NCBI GenBank assembly: GCA_000720375.1
Contig: JOAA01000022.1
Location: 62,001-126,000, forward strand
Length of the DNA stretch: 64,000 nucleotides
DNA from: Rhodococcus rhodnii
Lineage (GTDB): Bacteria; Actinomycetota; Actinomycetes; Mycobacteriales; Pseudonocardiaceae
Direction of reading: 5' to 3'
Position numbers and translations under genes: made by a program
Part shown: positions 1 to 7,814 of the stretch, piece by piece
How positions within the stretch are numbered: the first letter of the stretch is position 1
Layout of the letters: every line of letters starts with the position of its first letter
Notes under the pieces: model-generated
Told to the model about the DNA's origin: nothing
The model's database searches: none
What the model saw: only the letters and a program-made list of their open reading frames with translations

Positions 1-284
1 TGGTCGGCGTTCTCCTCCAGAGGTCCACTGTGGAACAGCCAGACCGGCCGGGCGGTGAGTTCTTCGCGGAACCGCCGGAGGAACGCGACCGCTTCCTTGC
101 GCCAGCGGAACATGTACAGCGCGCTGCCGAGTACGACAGCGTCGTAATAGCTGACGTCGAGGACGTCTTGGACAGGCAGGACGGTTACCTCGTCGCCAGT
201 CGACGCGATCTCCTTGCCGATCGCTTCGGCGATCTCGTAGGTGGATCCCATTTTCGTGGCGTACGCGACCAAGACTCGTGTCAT
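1..284 (-). CDS. Flavodoxin-domain protein (3' end outside window)
   Basis: The N-terminal 94 residues of a flavodoxin-like protein are visible; the rest lies beyond the window edge. The protein opens with MTRVLVAYATKMGST, the FMN phosphate-binding loop seen in flavodoxin_5/MenJ-type proteins, followed by helix EIAEAIGKEI and a second strand VVLGSALYMFRW. ATG at 284 is preferred over the in-frame ATG at 290 because GGAGGA sits about 7 nt before it. Such proteins carry electrons through FMN and are often found with hypoxia genes. It is divergent from the cation ATPase, and the DevR-box-like pair at 343-379 lies between the two, so shared low-oxygen control is inferred. The exact redox partner cannot be told. 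Confidence 0.8.
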   Translation of the reverse strand, partial: MTRVLVAYATKMGSTYEIAEAIGKEIASTGDEVTVLPVQDVLDVSYYDAVVLGSALYMFRWRKEAVAFLRRFREELTARPVWLFHSGPLEENAD

Positions 285-342
285 GATCATTCCTCCGCTT
301 CGCTCTTGGCCCCAGGCTTGCCCAACGCTGCGGAGTCGGACA

Positions 343-379
343 GGGCCGAACGGCACTGTGCGACCCGGGCAATAGCCCC
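343..379 (+). promoter_or_regulatory. Tandem DevR/DosR-like boxes
   Basis: Two 14-mers match GGGNCNNNNGNCCC at 7 of 8 fixed positions each: 343-356 (GGGCCGAACGGCAC) and 366-379 (CGGGCAATAGCCCC). Their centres are 23 bp apart, about two helical turns. They lie in the gap between the divergent flavodoxin and ATPase genes. The second centre is about 43 bp upstream of the proposed leaderless ATPase start. Confidence 0.6.
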
Positions 380-415
380 TGACTTGCAGTGGTACCGCGC
401 GCCTACCTTGCGGTT

Positions 416-3175
416 ATGTCCCAAGCGACCGGAACACGTGCATCGCTCGGCTATCAGGAGCGCACGGCGTCGGAGGTCCTCGACGCGCTGGGATCGTCAC
501 GGCATGGCTTGACGACGTCCGAAGCCGGAGCCAGGTTGGCCGAGCATGGCCGCAACGAGCTCCACCGTCCCCACCGGACATCCGTGCTGCGCAAGTTCGC
601 AGGCCAGTTCACCGATCTGTTCGCGGTGTTGTTGCTGTCCGCCGCGGCGATCACGTTCACGGCGTATCTGCTGAGTGACCCACCGGACGTCGGGAACCTG
701 CAGTTGACGATCGCGATCCTGGCGGTGGTGCTGATCAATGCCGTCATCGGGTTCATGCAGGAGTACATGGCCGAACGCACGGCCGAGGCTTTGCAGGCCA
801 TGGTTCCGCACCGGGCCCGGGTCATCCGGGTGGGCGAGCGGGTGGAGGTCTCCGTCGCCGAGCTAGTCCCGGGGGATCTGGTGGTGATCGAGGCCGGTGA
901 CGCGATCTCGGCTGACTGCCGGTTGATCGAGGCACACGAACTCACCGTCAACAACATGGCGTTGACCGGGGAGAGCGCACCCGCACGCAGGCACGCCGAA
1001 CCGGTACCGGCGAGCGTGACACGGCTGGAAGCCCAGAACCTGGTGTGGATGGGCACCGCGGCCGCGTCCGGCACGGGCAAGGCCGTTGTGGTCGCGACCG
1101 GGCAGGACACCGAGTTCGGGCGCATCTACCAGCTCACCGCGGGCACCAGCACCGACAGCAGCCCGCTGCGACGCCAGATCGCCATGATGGCGCACCGGGT
1201 GGCGGCCGCCGCGTTCTCCCTGGGAGTCTTGCTCTTCGCGGTGCGTCTCGCCGCTGAGAACCCATTGGTGGAGACGTTCATCTTCGCCCTCGGTGTGATG
1301 GTCGCGCTCGTTCCCGAAGGACTGCCTGCCACGATGTCGGTCGCGTTGGCGATCGGTGTCCGGCGGATGGCCAAGCGCCACGCTTTGATCAAGAAGTTGC
1401 TGGCGGTGGAGACGTTGGGATCCACCACGGTCATCTGCACGGACAAGACCGGGACGCTGACCAAAGCGGAGATGACGGTCCAGGCCCTTTGGACTTCCGG
1501 CAATGTTCATCACGTGACCGGCGCCGGTTACGGGCCCGAGGGTGACATCGAAGATCCCGCACCGGTGCGGGAGATGTTGCGGGTGGCGGCGTTGTGCTGT
1601 GACGCTCGATTACTGCCACCAGCTGATCACCAGGGCTGGCGGATTCTCGGCGACACGACTGAGGGTGCTTTGCTGGTCGTGGCCGCGAAAGCGGGAATCG
1701 ACCTTGACGCGGAACGGCGGGCGGCGCCGCGGGTGGGGGAGCTGCCGTTCGACTCGGTCCGCAAGCTCATGACCACCGTGCACGCCAAGGACGGCCGGAC
1801 ATGGGCGTACGTCAAGGGCGCGCCGCAGGAGCTCGTCGCGCGCTGCACACACATCTACTACGGGGACGCAGTGTCGATTCTGGACGACGAGCAGCGGAAC
1901 GCGGTGCTGAAAGCCAACGACGAGATGGCTGGTTCGGCCTTGCGGGTGCTCGCGGTGGCCGTTCGTGAGGTCGGTGGAGCAGGCGCGGGTCATGAGGAAG
2001 CCGAGCACGGCCTGACCCTGCTGGGCTTGGTCGGCATGCTCGACCCACCTCGGCCGGAGGTGGTCGCGGCGGTGAAAGCGTGCCGGGAGGCCGGGATCCG
2101 CATCGTGATGGCGACCGGGGACTACGCGTTGACCGCCGAGGCGATCGCCCGGCGGGTCGGCATCCTGCGGCCGGGCATGGTGCCGCGCACGGTCACAGGC
2201 GTTGAGCTGGACCAGGTCGACGACGAGGCGCTGCGCACGCTCCTGGCCGAACACGAACACGTGTTGTTCGCACGTGTCAAACCCGAACACAAGATGCGCG
2301 TGGTGTCCGCATTCAAAGACCTGGGAGAGATAGTCGCAGTCACTGGCGACGGCGCCAACGACGCACCCGCGCTGAAGCGCGCTGATATCGGTGTGGCCAT
2401 GGGGGAATCGGGTACGGATGTTGCCCGTGAGGCGTCGGTGATGGTGTTGCTGGACGATTCGTTCGCCTCGATCGCGGCCGCGGTCGAGCTGGGCAGGTCG
2501 GTGTACCAGAACATCCGCAAGTTCCTGATCTACGTGTTCTCCAGCAATGTCGGCGAACTGGTACCGATCCTGGCGGCCACCTTCCTCGGTTTCCCGCACG
2601 TGCCGATCAGCGCTGTGCAGGTGCTGGTGATCGACCTGGGCACGGACGTGTTACCCGCATTGGCCCTCGGCGCGGAGAGACCCGAACCGGGCGTGATGCG
2701 GCAACCGCCACGAAACCCGAAACAGAGCCTGTTCTCTGGCGCGTTGGTACGGCGGATCCTGTTCCTCGGCGGCATCGAAGCCCTTGTCGCCACCGGGATC
2801 TTCTTCTGGCACGTGACGAGCGCCGGTATCGCGTTCAGCGAGTTCACTTCTGACAACCCGATTTACCGGGAAGCACTGACCATGGCCCATCTGGCCGTCA
2901 TCATGAGTCAGATCTTCGTTGGCTTGGCCGGGCGCAGTGATCGGATCAGCATCTTCCGCCTCGGCCTGTTGTCCAATCCGCATTACCTGGTGGCGCAGGC
3001 GATCGGGCTGGTTCTGATGGCCGGGATCTGTTACCTGCCGTTGCTGCAGGATGTTTTCAACACCGCGGCCCTGTCGTTCGCCGACTGGTTGCTGGTGCTG
3101 GCGCTCAGTTCGCTGGTGCTGGTGGCCGACGAGATCCGCAAGGCTGTGCTGCACCGCAAGGAGGCCGTCTCGTGA
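416..3175 (+). CDS. P-type cation-transporting ATPase (type II, CtpF-like)
   Basis: A 919-residue P2-type ATPase that pumps cations (Ca2+ or Na+/K+ class) across the membrane. Visible motifs: actuator TGES, transmembrane MVALVPEGLPA, phosphorylation DKTGTLT with Asp near residue 343, nucleotide-binding KGAP, hinge GDGANDAPALKRADIGVAMG, and a C-terminal block of membrane helices. ATG at 416 is chosen over GTG at 389 because the protein MSQATGTRASLGYQ begins there. No Shine-Dalgarno precedes it, and TACCTT at 404-409 is spaced as a -10 hexamer for transcription starting at the A of ATG, so a leaderless mRNA is possible (inference). It overlaps the first trkA by 4 bp. The mycobacterial CtpF is a DosR-regulon member, which fits the context; the transported ion is not determined. 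Confidence 0.9.
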   Translation: MSQATGTRASLGYQERTASEVLDALGSSRHGLTTSEAGARLAEHGRNELHRPHRTSVLRKFAGQFTDLFAVLLLSAAAITFTAYLLSDPPDVGNLQLTIAILAVVLINAVIGFMQEYMAERTAEALQAMVPHRARVIRVGERVEVSVAELVPGDLVVIEAGDAISADCRLIEAHELTVNNMALTGESAPARRHAEPVPASVTRLEAQNLVWMGTAAASGTGKAVVVATGQDTEFGRIYQLTAGTSTDSSPLRRQIAMMAHRVAAAAFSLGVLLFAVRLAAENPLVETFIFALGVMVALVPEGLPATMSVALAIGVRRMAKRHALIKKLLAVETLGSTTVICTDKTGTLTKAEMTVQALWTSGNVHHVTGAGYGPEGDIEDPAPVREMLRVAALCCDARLLPPADHQGWRILGDTTEGALLVVAAKAGIDLDAERRAAPRVGELPFDSVRKLMTTVHAKDGRTWAYVKGAPQELVARCTHIYYGDAVSILDDEQRNAVLKANDEMAGSALRVLAVAVREVGGAGAGHEEAEHGLTLLGLVGMLDPPRPEVVAAVKACREAGIRIVMATGDYALTAEAIARRVGILRPGMVPRTVTGVELDQVDDEALRTLLAEHEHVLFARVKPEHKMRVVSAFKDLGEIVAVTGDGANDAPALKRADIGVAMGESGTDVAREASVMVLLDDSFASIAAAVELGRSVYQNIRKFLIYVFSSNVGELVPILAATFLGFPHVPISAVQVLVIDLGTDVLPALALGAERPEPGVMRQPPRNPKQSLFSGALVRRILFLGGIEALVATGIFFWHVTSAGIAFSEFTSDNPIYREALTMAHLAVIMSQIFVGLAGRSDRISIFRLGLLSNPHYLVAQAIGLVLMAGICYLPLLQDVFNTAALSFADWLLVLALSSLVLVADEIRKAVLHRKEAVS

Positions 3176-3831
3176 AGGTGATCATCATGGGCTGTGGCCG
3201 GGTCGGATCGACACTGGCACACCAGCTTTCCGTCGAGGGACATGACGTGTGCGTGGTCGACCACGACCCGCGGACACGAGAATTGTTGCTGGCCAACTAC
3301 TCGGGCGGGTTCATCGTGGGCAACGGCTACAACCGGTCGATCCTCGAACAAGCAGGCATCGCCGAAGCCGGGGCGTTCGTCGCGGTGACGTCCGGCGACA
3401 ACACCAACATCGTCGGCGCCCGGATCGCCAAGGAGGATTACCGCGTGCCGCAGGTGGTCGCGCGCATTTACGACCCGCGCCGCGCGGACATCTACCGTGA
3501 ACTCGGGATACCGACCGTCGCGAGCGTGCGCTGGACCACTAACCGGATCCGGCAAATGCTCTCGCACCGGTACGTCAACCGGGAGGTCTCGTTCGGCAAC
3601 GGCGAGACTCTGTTGGTGCGCGAGACACTTCCGGCTTGGTTCGCCGGGCGTCCGCTGCACGAGCTGGAGGTCGATGATGAGATCCGGGTCATCGCGGTCA
3701 CCCGTGGCGGCGCGTCGTTCCTCCCGAGGCGGGGCACCGTTGCCGAAGCCGACGACGCGGTCAGCTTCGCCGTCGCCGCGACCGCGTTGGACCGGCTGCG
3801 GTCCTTTCTGGACAAGGAGCTCGGCACATGA
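3172..3831 (+). CDS. trkA: TrkA-family NAD-binding K+ uptake regulator (first)
   Basis: A 219-residue cytoplasmic TrkA/KtrA-type protein. It starts MKVIIMGCGRVGSTLAHQL, a Rossmann GxGxxG nucleotide-binding loop (RCK_N, roughly residues 1-120), with the acidic strand end VVDHDP. A C-terminal TrkA_C-like region follows (roughly 135-215). Such proteins bind NAD(H) or ATP and gate K+ uptake channels. GTG at 3172 lies in the last codons of the ATPase gene (GTGA overlap), so the two are translationally coupled. The second trkA follows with another 4-bp overlap. No TrkH/TrkG channel is in the window, so the pair must act on a channel encoded elsewhere or on the neighbouring ATPase (inference). Confidence 0.9.
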   Translation: MKVIIMGCGRVGSTLAHQLSVEGHDVCVVDHDPRTRELLLANYSGGFIVGNGYNRSILEQAGIAEAGAFVAVTSGDNTNIVGARIAKEDYRVPQVVARIYDPRRADIYRELGIPTVASVRWTTNRIRQMLSHRYVNREVSFGNGETLLVRETLPAWFAGRPLHELEVDDEIRVIAVTRGGASFLPRRGTVAEADDAVSFAVAATALDRLRSFLDKELGT

Positions 3832-4478
3832 AGATCTTGATTGTCGGTGCGGGCAGGCTCGGTGAGCAGGCGGCACATCTGCTTGCCGCCACAGGACACG
3901 ACGTTACGGTCATCGACCGCGACCAACGCAGGCTCGACCGGCTCGGCTCGGCCTACCGGCTGGTGCGCGGCGACGCCTGTGAACCACCGGTGCTCGAAGC
4001 CGCGGGTGCCCTGCGTACCCATTTGCTGTTGGCAGCGACCGGGGAGGACGAGGACAACCTGGTGATCTCACTGCTGGCCAAGCGGCAGTTCGGCGTGCGC
4101 CGGATCTTGGCTCGGGTCAACGACGAGGACAACGCCTGGCTGTTCACCGCGCGTTGGGGCGTCGACGTGGCATTGCCCGCCGCGGCTCCGCTGGTGTCGT
4201 TGATCGAGGAGGCGGCCGGTGTCACCGACACCGTCGGCCTGGTCCGGCTGGCGGCGGCGGGTGTCGAGTTGATCGAGACCCGCATCGGCGACTCGTCGGC
4301 CGCAGCGGGCAAACAGCTGGCCGAGTTGCTTGTTCCCGCGGGAACGGTCGTGGCCACGGTCGTCCACAACGGACAGCCAATGGTGCCGGGCGCTGACTAC
4401 CGCTTCCACCCCGGCGACACGGTTCTGGTCGTGACCAGCACCGCGACCGACAGCGACATCCACAAGGTCTTTCAGTGA
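3828..4478 (+). CDS. trkA: TrkA-family NAD-binding K+ uptake regulator (second)
   Basis: A 216-residue paralogue of the preceding gene. MKILIVGAGRLGEQAAHLL gives the GxGxxG loop and VTVIDRD the acidic ribose-binding position. The C-terminal half (about 130-215), with RLAAAGVELIETRIGD and PGDTVLVVTS, is a TrkA_C/RCK_C fold. ATG overlaps the previous stop as ATGA. Paired TrkA genes are typical of actinobacteria (CeoB/CeoC in M. tuberculosis). Third gene of the operon starting at 416; it ends 10 bp before the stop of a convergent small gene with no room for a separate terminator. Confidence 0.9.
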   Translation: MKILIVGAGRLGEQAAHLLAATGHDVTVIDRDQRRLDRLGSAYRLVRGDACEPPVLEAAGALRTHLLLAATGEDEDNLVISLLAKRQFGVRRILARVNDEDNAWLFTARWGVDVALPAAAPLVSLIEEAAGVTDTVGLVRLAAAGVELIETRIGDSSAAAGKQLAELLVPAGTVVATVVHNGQPMVPGADYRFHPGDTVLVVTSTATDSDIHKVFQ

Positions 4479-4487
4479 GAAGTGCCC

Positions 4488-4727
4488 TCAGAGCGTGAGG
4501 ATGCGCAGCAGCGCGGTGCCTGAGTTGGTGAGCACCGCGGGTATTGGGACGCCGTAGGGAGCGGAGTCCGCCGGGCGGACGAGGTCCGCCTGGATCAGTT
4601 CGATGGTGGCGAAGTTGTCACACCACCGCCCGTCAACGGTCAGGCTGCCGCCGACCAGCTGGCCCCGGCCGTCGCGGACGGCCTGCAGGAGAGCCCGATG
4701 CCTTGCGGTGTAACCGATTGTCCACAT
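4488..4727 (-). CDS. Hypothetical protein, 79 aa
   Basis: Small protein beginning MWTIGYTARHRALLQAVRDG and ending ALLRILTL. The longer frame to 4886 is discounted. AAGGAG lies 9 nt before this ATG, and the upstream in-frame ATG at 4736 directly abuts it. No catalytic motif, membrane segment or signal peptide is visible, and no family was recognised; the sequence looks like a compact soluble alpha/beta domain. Two DevR-box-like palindromes lie 60-130 bp upstream, so it probably belongs to the dormancy regulon (inference). Confidence 0.65.
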   Translation of the reverse strand: MWTIGYTARHRALLQAVRDGRGQLVGGSLTVDGRWCDNFATIELIQADLVRPADSAPYGVPIPAVLTNSGTALLRILTL

Positions 4728-4786
4728 CTTGATCATCTCCTTGGCTCGTGGAGACGATCGTGCGCCCGATGGGCGGGCCGCCGTCA

Positions 4787-4855
4787 GGGACCTTTTCCCC
4801 GGACCGGGTGCCGAACGGTTCCCTTTCGGCGGCCCGAAACAGGGCCGTTGGGCCT
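4787..4855 (-). promoter_or_regulatory. Two DevR-like boxes upstream of the 79-aa gene
   Basis: GGGACCTTTTCCCC at 4787-4800 and GGGCCGTTGGGCCT at 4842-4855 each match GGGNCNNNNGNCCC at 7 of 8 fixed bases. They lie between the 3' end of the SQR-like gene and the start of the 79-aa gene, about 66 and 121 bp upstream of the latter. Confidence 0.5.
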
Positions 4856-4857
4856 TG

Positions 4858-6120
4858 TCAGTGCGCGAGCAACCGTGAACCCGCACGCAGACCGGTCTCC
4901 ATCACCTGCCAGCCGGCACCGGCGTGGAACGGCTTGCCGTGCCGGAATCGGGCGGGCAGGTAGAGGCCCAGCACCTTCTTGCCCAGTCGCCAGGTGGCGT
5001 TCGTGCCGACGCGGTACTCGTCCGCTGCCTCGAGGTCGACGGCGACGGGACTGGCTTCATCGTCGGTCAGCCGCAATGGGACCTGGGCGAACGTCGCCTT
5101 GTCGAACATTTCCATCACGCACATGCTGGTCGGCTCGAACAGTCCGTGCGGGGTGCGCCCGGTGAAGTCCGCGACGATCTTGTTGGCGACCGCGTCGGCC
5201 TGCAGCAACGCCAGGAACGCCTGCTTCACCGGGAAGTCGCCCGCGTCACCGGGCGCGAAGATGTCCGGGTAGTCCAGCACCGCCCGGGTTTCCGGCTCGC
5301 AGGTGAGGAAACCACGGTCGTCTGCGGGCAGGCCGTCGTAGCGGACACCGGCGACGTACGGCGGGAAGGTGATCAGCACGTCGAACTGGCGCGTCACGCC
5401 GTCGCTGTAGCTCACCTCTGTCTCGGTGACCTTGTCCGGGGTGACGGCTGTGTGGCCGGTGATCGAGCGGGTCGCGAACTCCTCGGTCACCACCTCGTGC
5501 AGCTTCGGCCCGAACGCCTGGATAAAGGACTGCTCGTAGGTGGTGAACGTGATCTCGACCTGGTGACGGACGTCTTTGCGGCGCAGCCAGGTGTCGAGCA
5601 TGAACGCGATCTCGTACAAGGGGCCTGCGCACTTGTTGCCCGGCGGAACCAGGAACAGGACCTTCTGCTCGTGACCGTGCCGGGCGTCCTGCACGACCCA
5701 CTGCAGGTCCTCCCCGAGCCGGTGCATCTGGCCGGGCGTCCAGATCTGGTGGCCGTGTTGACGCAATCCGGGGATCTCGTCCTCGGCCATCCCGGCGCCC
5801 GTGGCGATGACCAGCTTGTCGTAGTGGATCGGCAGCCCGCGGCTGGTGTGCACGACCGCACGCTCAGGGTCGACACCTTCGAAGTGCCCGATGCGGTGGT
5901 GAATGTCGTGGTAGTCGAATGCCTTGCGCAGCGGGACGTGCAGCGGTTTCTCGGCCGTGCCGAACGGCAGGTAGATCGTGTTGGGCTTGAACAGGAACTC
6001 GTCCCGATCGGACACGACGGTGATTTCGGCGTCGGCCTTGTCCAGTTTGGTCCTGAGTAGGAACGCGGTCTCCAGTCCGGCGAATCCGCTGCCGAGGATG
6101 ACCACTCGTGGCGCGAGCAT
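4858..6120 (-). CDS. Sulfide:quinone oxidoreductase-like FAD protein
   Basis: A 420-residue FAD-dependent oxidoreductase of the SQR/NDH-2/FCSD superfamily. MLAPRVVILGSGFAGLETAF is the N-terminal FAD dinucleotide-binding fold. A second nucleotide-binding region covers the middle, with KCAGPLYE holding a cysteine placed like the SQR redox cysteine, and IFAPGDAGDF is the FAD-ribityl motif. The C-terminal third includes MCVMEMFDKA. Such enzymes oxidise sulfide (or NADH) and reduce quinone at the membrane. ATG at 6120 is chosen because AAAGGAG lies 8 nt upstream and the Rossmann motif follows at once; the longer frame to 6327 has no such support. It is divergent from the adh-usp-pfl operon across the 6196-6232 boxes. 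Sulfide specificity is inferred from the cysteine and needs both redox cysteines to be mapped. Confidence 0.82.
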   Translation of the reverse strand: MLAPRVVILGSGFAGLETAFLLRTKLDKADAEITVVSDRDEFLFKPNTIYLPFGTAEKPLHVPLRKAFDYHDIHHRIGHFEGVDPERAVVHTSRGLPIHYDKLVIATGAGMAEDEIPGLRQHGHQIWTPGQMHRLGEDLQWVVQDARHGHEQKVLFLVPPGNKCAGPLYEIAFMLDTWLRRKDVRHQVEITFTTYEQSFIQAFGPKLHEVVTEEFATRSITGHTAVTPDKVTETEVSYSDGVTRQFDVLITFPPYVAGVRYDGLPADDRGFLTCEPETRAVLDYPDIFAPGDAGDFPVKQAFLALLQADAVANKIVADFTGRTPHGLFEPTSMCVMEMFDKATFAQVPLRLTDDEASPVAVDLEAADEYRVGTNATWRLGKKVLGLYLPARFRHGKPFHAGAGWQVMETGLRAGSRLLAH

Positions 6121-6195
6121 CGTGTCTCCTTTCGTCGCGCTCACGGTGGGGCGCGCCGAGGTGTTCGCGTCAGGGCCGGGTGCTCTGCCGTTCTC

Positions 6196-6232
6196 GGGAC
6201 TTTCGCCCTTATCCGCCAGGGCACGCGGCCCT
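6196..6232. promoter_or_regulatory. Tandem DevR/DosR-like boxes (SQR/adh divergent promoter)
   Basis: GGGACTTTCGCCCT at 6196-6209 matches 7 of 8 fixed bases and is close to the mycobacterial DosR core GGGACTWWAGTCCC. GGGCACGCGGCCCT at 6219-6232 matches 6 of 8. Centres are 23 bp apart. They sit between the divergent SQR-like gene and the fermentation operon. Confidence 0.6.
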
Positions 6233-6287
6233 AACCGCGTCCGCCGTCCGGCGGCAGTCTCAGGGCGTAACCGAACGAGGAGGAAGC

Positions 6288-7325
6288 ATGAAGGCGCTGG
6301 TCTACCACGGCCCCGGCCGCAGGTCATGGCAGGACGTCCCGAAGCCGGAGTTGCAGGCCCCCACGGACGCGATCATCAAGGTGGACGCTGTCACGATCTG
6401 TGGCACTGACCTGCACATCCTCAAGGGCGACGTGCCCGAGGTCGAACCGGGCCGGATTCTGGGCCACGAGGCGGTCGGCACGGTCGAGCAAGTCGGTGCC
6501 GCGGTGTCGGGGCTGAAGCCGGGTGACCGCGTGCTGGCGTCGTGTATCAGCGCGTGTGGGCGATGCTTGTATTGCCGTACGGGCGTTTACGGTCAGTGCC
6601 AGGGTGGCGGCGGCTGGATTCTCGGGCACCTCGTGGATGGTGTGCAGGCCGAGTACGCTCGGATCCCGTTCGCGGACACCTCGACCCATCTGCTACCCGA
6701 CGGCGTGGCCAGTGACGCCGCTGTGATGCTCGCCGACATCCTGCCCACGTCCTATGAAGTGGGAGTCCTGAATGGACAGGTCCGCCCCGGGGACACGGTC
6801 GTGATCGTCGGCGCGGGCCCGATCGGGCTGGCCGCGATTCAGACCGCGCAGTTCTACAGTCCGAGCCACATTGTGGCGGTCGATTTCGCGGCTTCACGGC
6901 TGGACGCGGCCAAGCAGTTCGGCGCGGACATCACCGTGAACGCGGCCGAGGACGTCGCGAAGGTGGTTGCCGAGTTGACCGGCGGTGCCGGTGCGGACAC
7001 CGCGATCGAGGCGGTCGGAGTTCCGGAGAGCTTCGAGCTGTGCACTCGTTTGGTTCGTCCCGGTGGCCACGTGGCGAACGTGGGCGTGCACGGCAAGCCG
7101 GCGACGCTGCACCTGGAAGATCTGTGGATCAAGAACGTCACCATCACCACCGGCTTCGTCGACACGGTCACCACGCCACGGCTGCTGCGGATGCTCGCGG
7201 CTGGACGGCTGGACACCGACCGGTTCATCACCCACCGGTTCGGCCTGTCCGAAATGGATGAAGCGTACGACGTCTTCGCGCATCCGGCCGACAGCGGCGC
7301 GCTCAAGGTCGTCCTGTTCAGCTGA
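6288..7325 (+). CDS. Zinc-dependent alcohol dehydrogenase (MDR family)
   Basis: A 345-residue medium-chain alcohol dehydrogenase. Cys38 and the GHEAVG motif (His60, Glu61) form the catalytic zinc site. Cys90, Cys93, Cys96 and Cys104 form the structural zinc lobe. GAGPIGLAAIQ is the NAD(P)-binding Rossmann loop, and VDFAASRLDAAKQFGAD follows it. The start at 6288 has GAGGAGGA 8 nt upstream; the longer frame from 6108 runs through the promoter. It heads the operon adh-usp-pflB-pflA, so a role in regenerating NAD+ by reducing aldehydes during oxygen limitation is inferred. The substrate is unknown. Confidence 0.9.
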   Translation: MKALVYHGPGRRSWQDVPKPELQAPTDAIIKVDAVTICGTDLHILKGDVPEVEPGRILGHEAVGTVEQVGAAVSGLKPGDRVLASCISACGRCLYCRTGVYGQCQGGGGWILGHLVDGVQAEYARIPFADTSTHLLPDGVASDAAVMLADILPTSYEVGVLNGQVRPGDTVVIVGAGPIGLAAIQTAQFYSPSHIVAVDFAASRLDAAKQFGADITVNAAEDVAKVVAELTGGAGADTAIEAVGVPESFELCTRLVRPGGHVANVGVHGKPATLHLEDLWIKNVTITTGFVDTVTTPRLLRMLAAGRLDTDRFITHRFGLSEMDEAYDVFAHPADSGALKVVLFS

Positions 7326-7337
7326 GAGGAGAAAGAG

Positions 7338-7814
7338 ATGAGTGCAGACCGTCCCATCCTGGTCGGCGTCGACGGAACACCGGCAAGCACCGCCGCGCTG
7401 GAATGGGCAGTCGCCGAAGGACTCCGGCGTGATCTGCCGGTGCTGGCGGTGATGGTGCACCAAGTTGCCGGGCAGATCATGATCGGAGCCGTTCCCTACG
7501 ACGCCCTGCCGCCTGCTGGCGTCGAGGCCGAGCACGCCGACTGCGTGCGCAGGCTCGCCGACACGGTGGCAGAGGCCGACACAGGTGATATTGCGGTCAA
7601 GCAAATGGTCGTCACGGGTGTGGCCGGCGAGGAACTGGCCAAGCTGTCGTCTGAGGCGGATCTGCTGGTCGTGGGCAGTCACGGCCACAACCGGTTCTCC
7701 GAGGTCGTCCTCGGCTCGGTCAGCTCCTACTGTGTGCACCACTCCTCATGCCCGGTCGTCGTCATCCCGCGCCGGGCGTGGGATCGGGAAGGAGCAAGCC
7801 ATGCACGGAATTGA
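7338..7814 (+). CDS. Universal stress protein (UspA), single domain
   Basis: A 158-residue UspA domain. The N-terminal strand [20 protein letters not shown] carries the conserved Asp. The C-terminal ATP-binding loop [17 protein letters not shown] fits G-2x-G-9x-G(S/T), so it is likely an ATP-binding subtype. GAGAGGAGAAAGAG precedes ATG. Its last 14 bp overlap the start of pflB, whose ribosome-binding site lies inside this gene. UspA proteins next to pfl genes are common in dormancy clusters; the molecular target is unknown. Confidence 0.9.
   Translation: MSADRPILVGVDGTPASTAALEWAVAEGLRRDLPVLAVMVHQVAGQIMIGAVPYDALPPAGVEAEHADCVRRLADTVAEADTGDIAVKQMVVTGVAGEELAKLSSEADLLVVGSHGHNRFSEVVLGSVSSYCVHHSSCPVVVIPRRAWDREGASHARN

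Noticed and set aside
30..512. 160-codon plus-strand frame at the left edge
   Set aside because: Antisense of the flavodoxin gene and then the ATPase promoter; Arg-rich noise.
4924..6060. 378-codon plus-strand frame opposite the SQR-like gene
   Set aside because: Shadow of the FAD protein; no start signal or domain.
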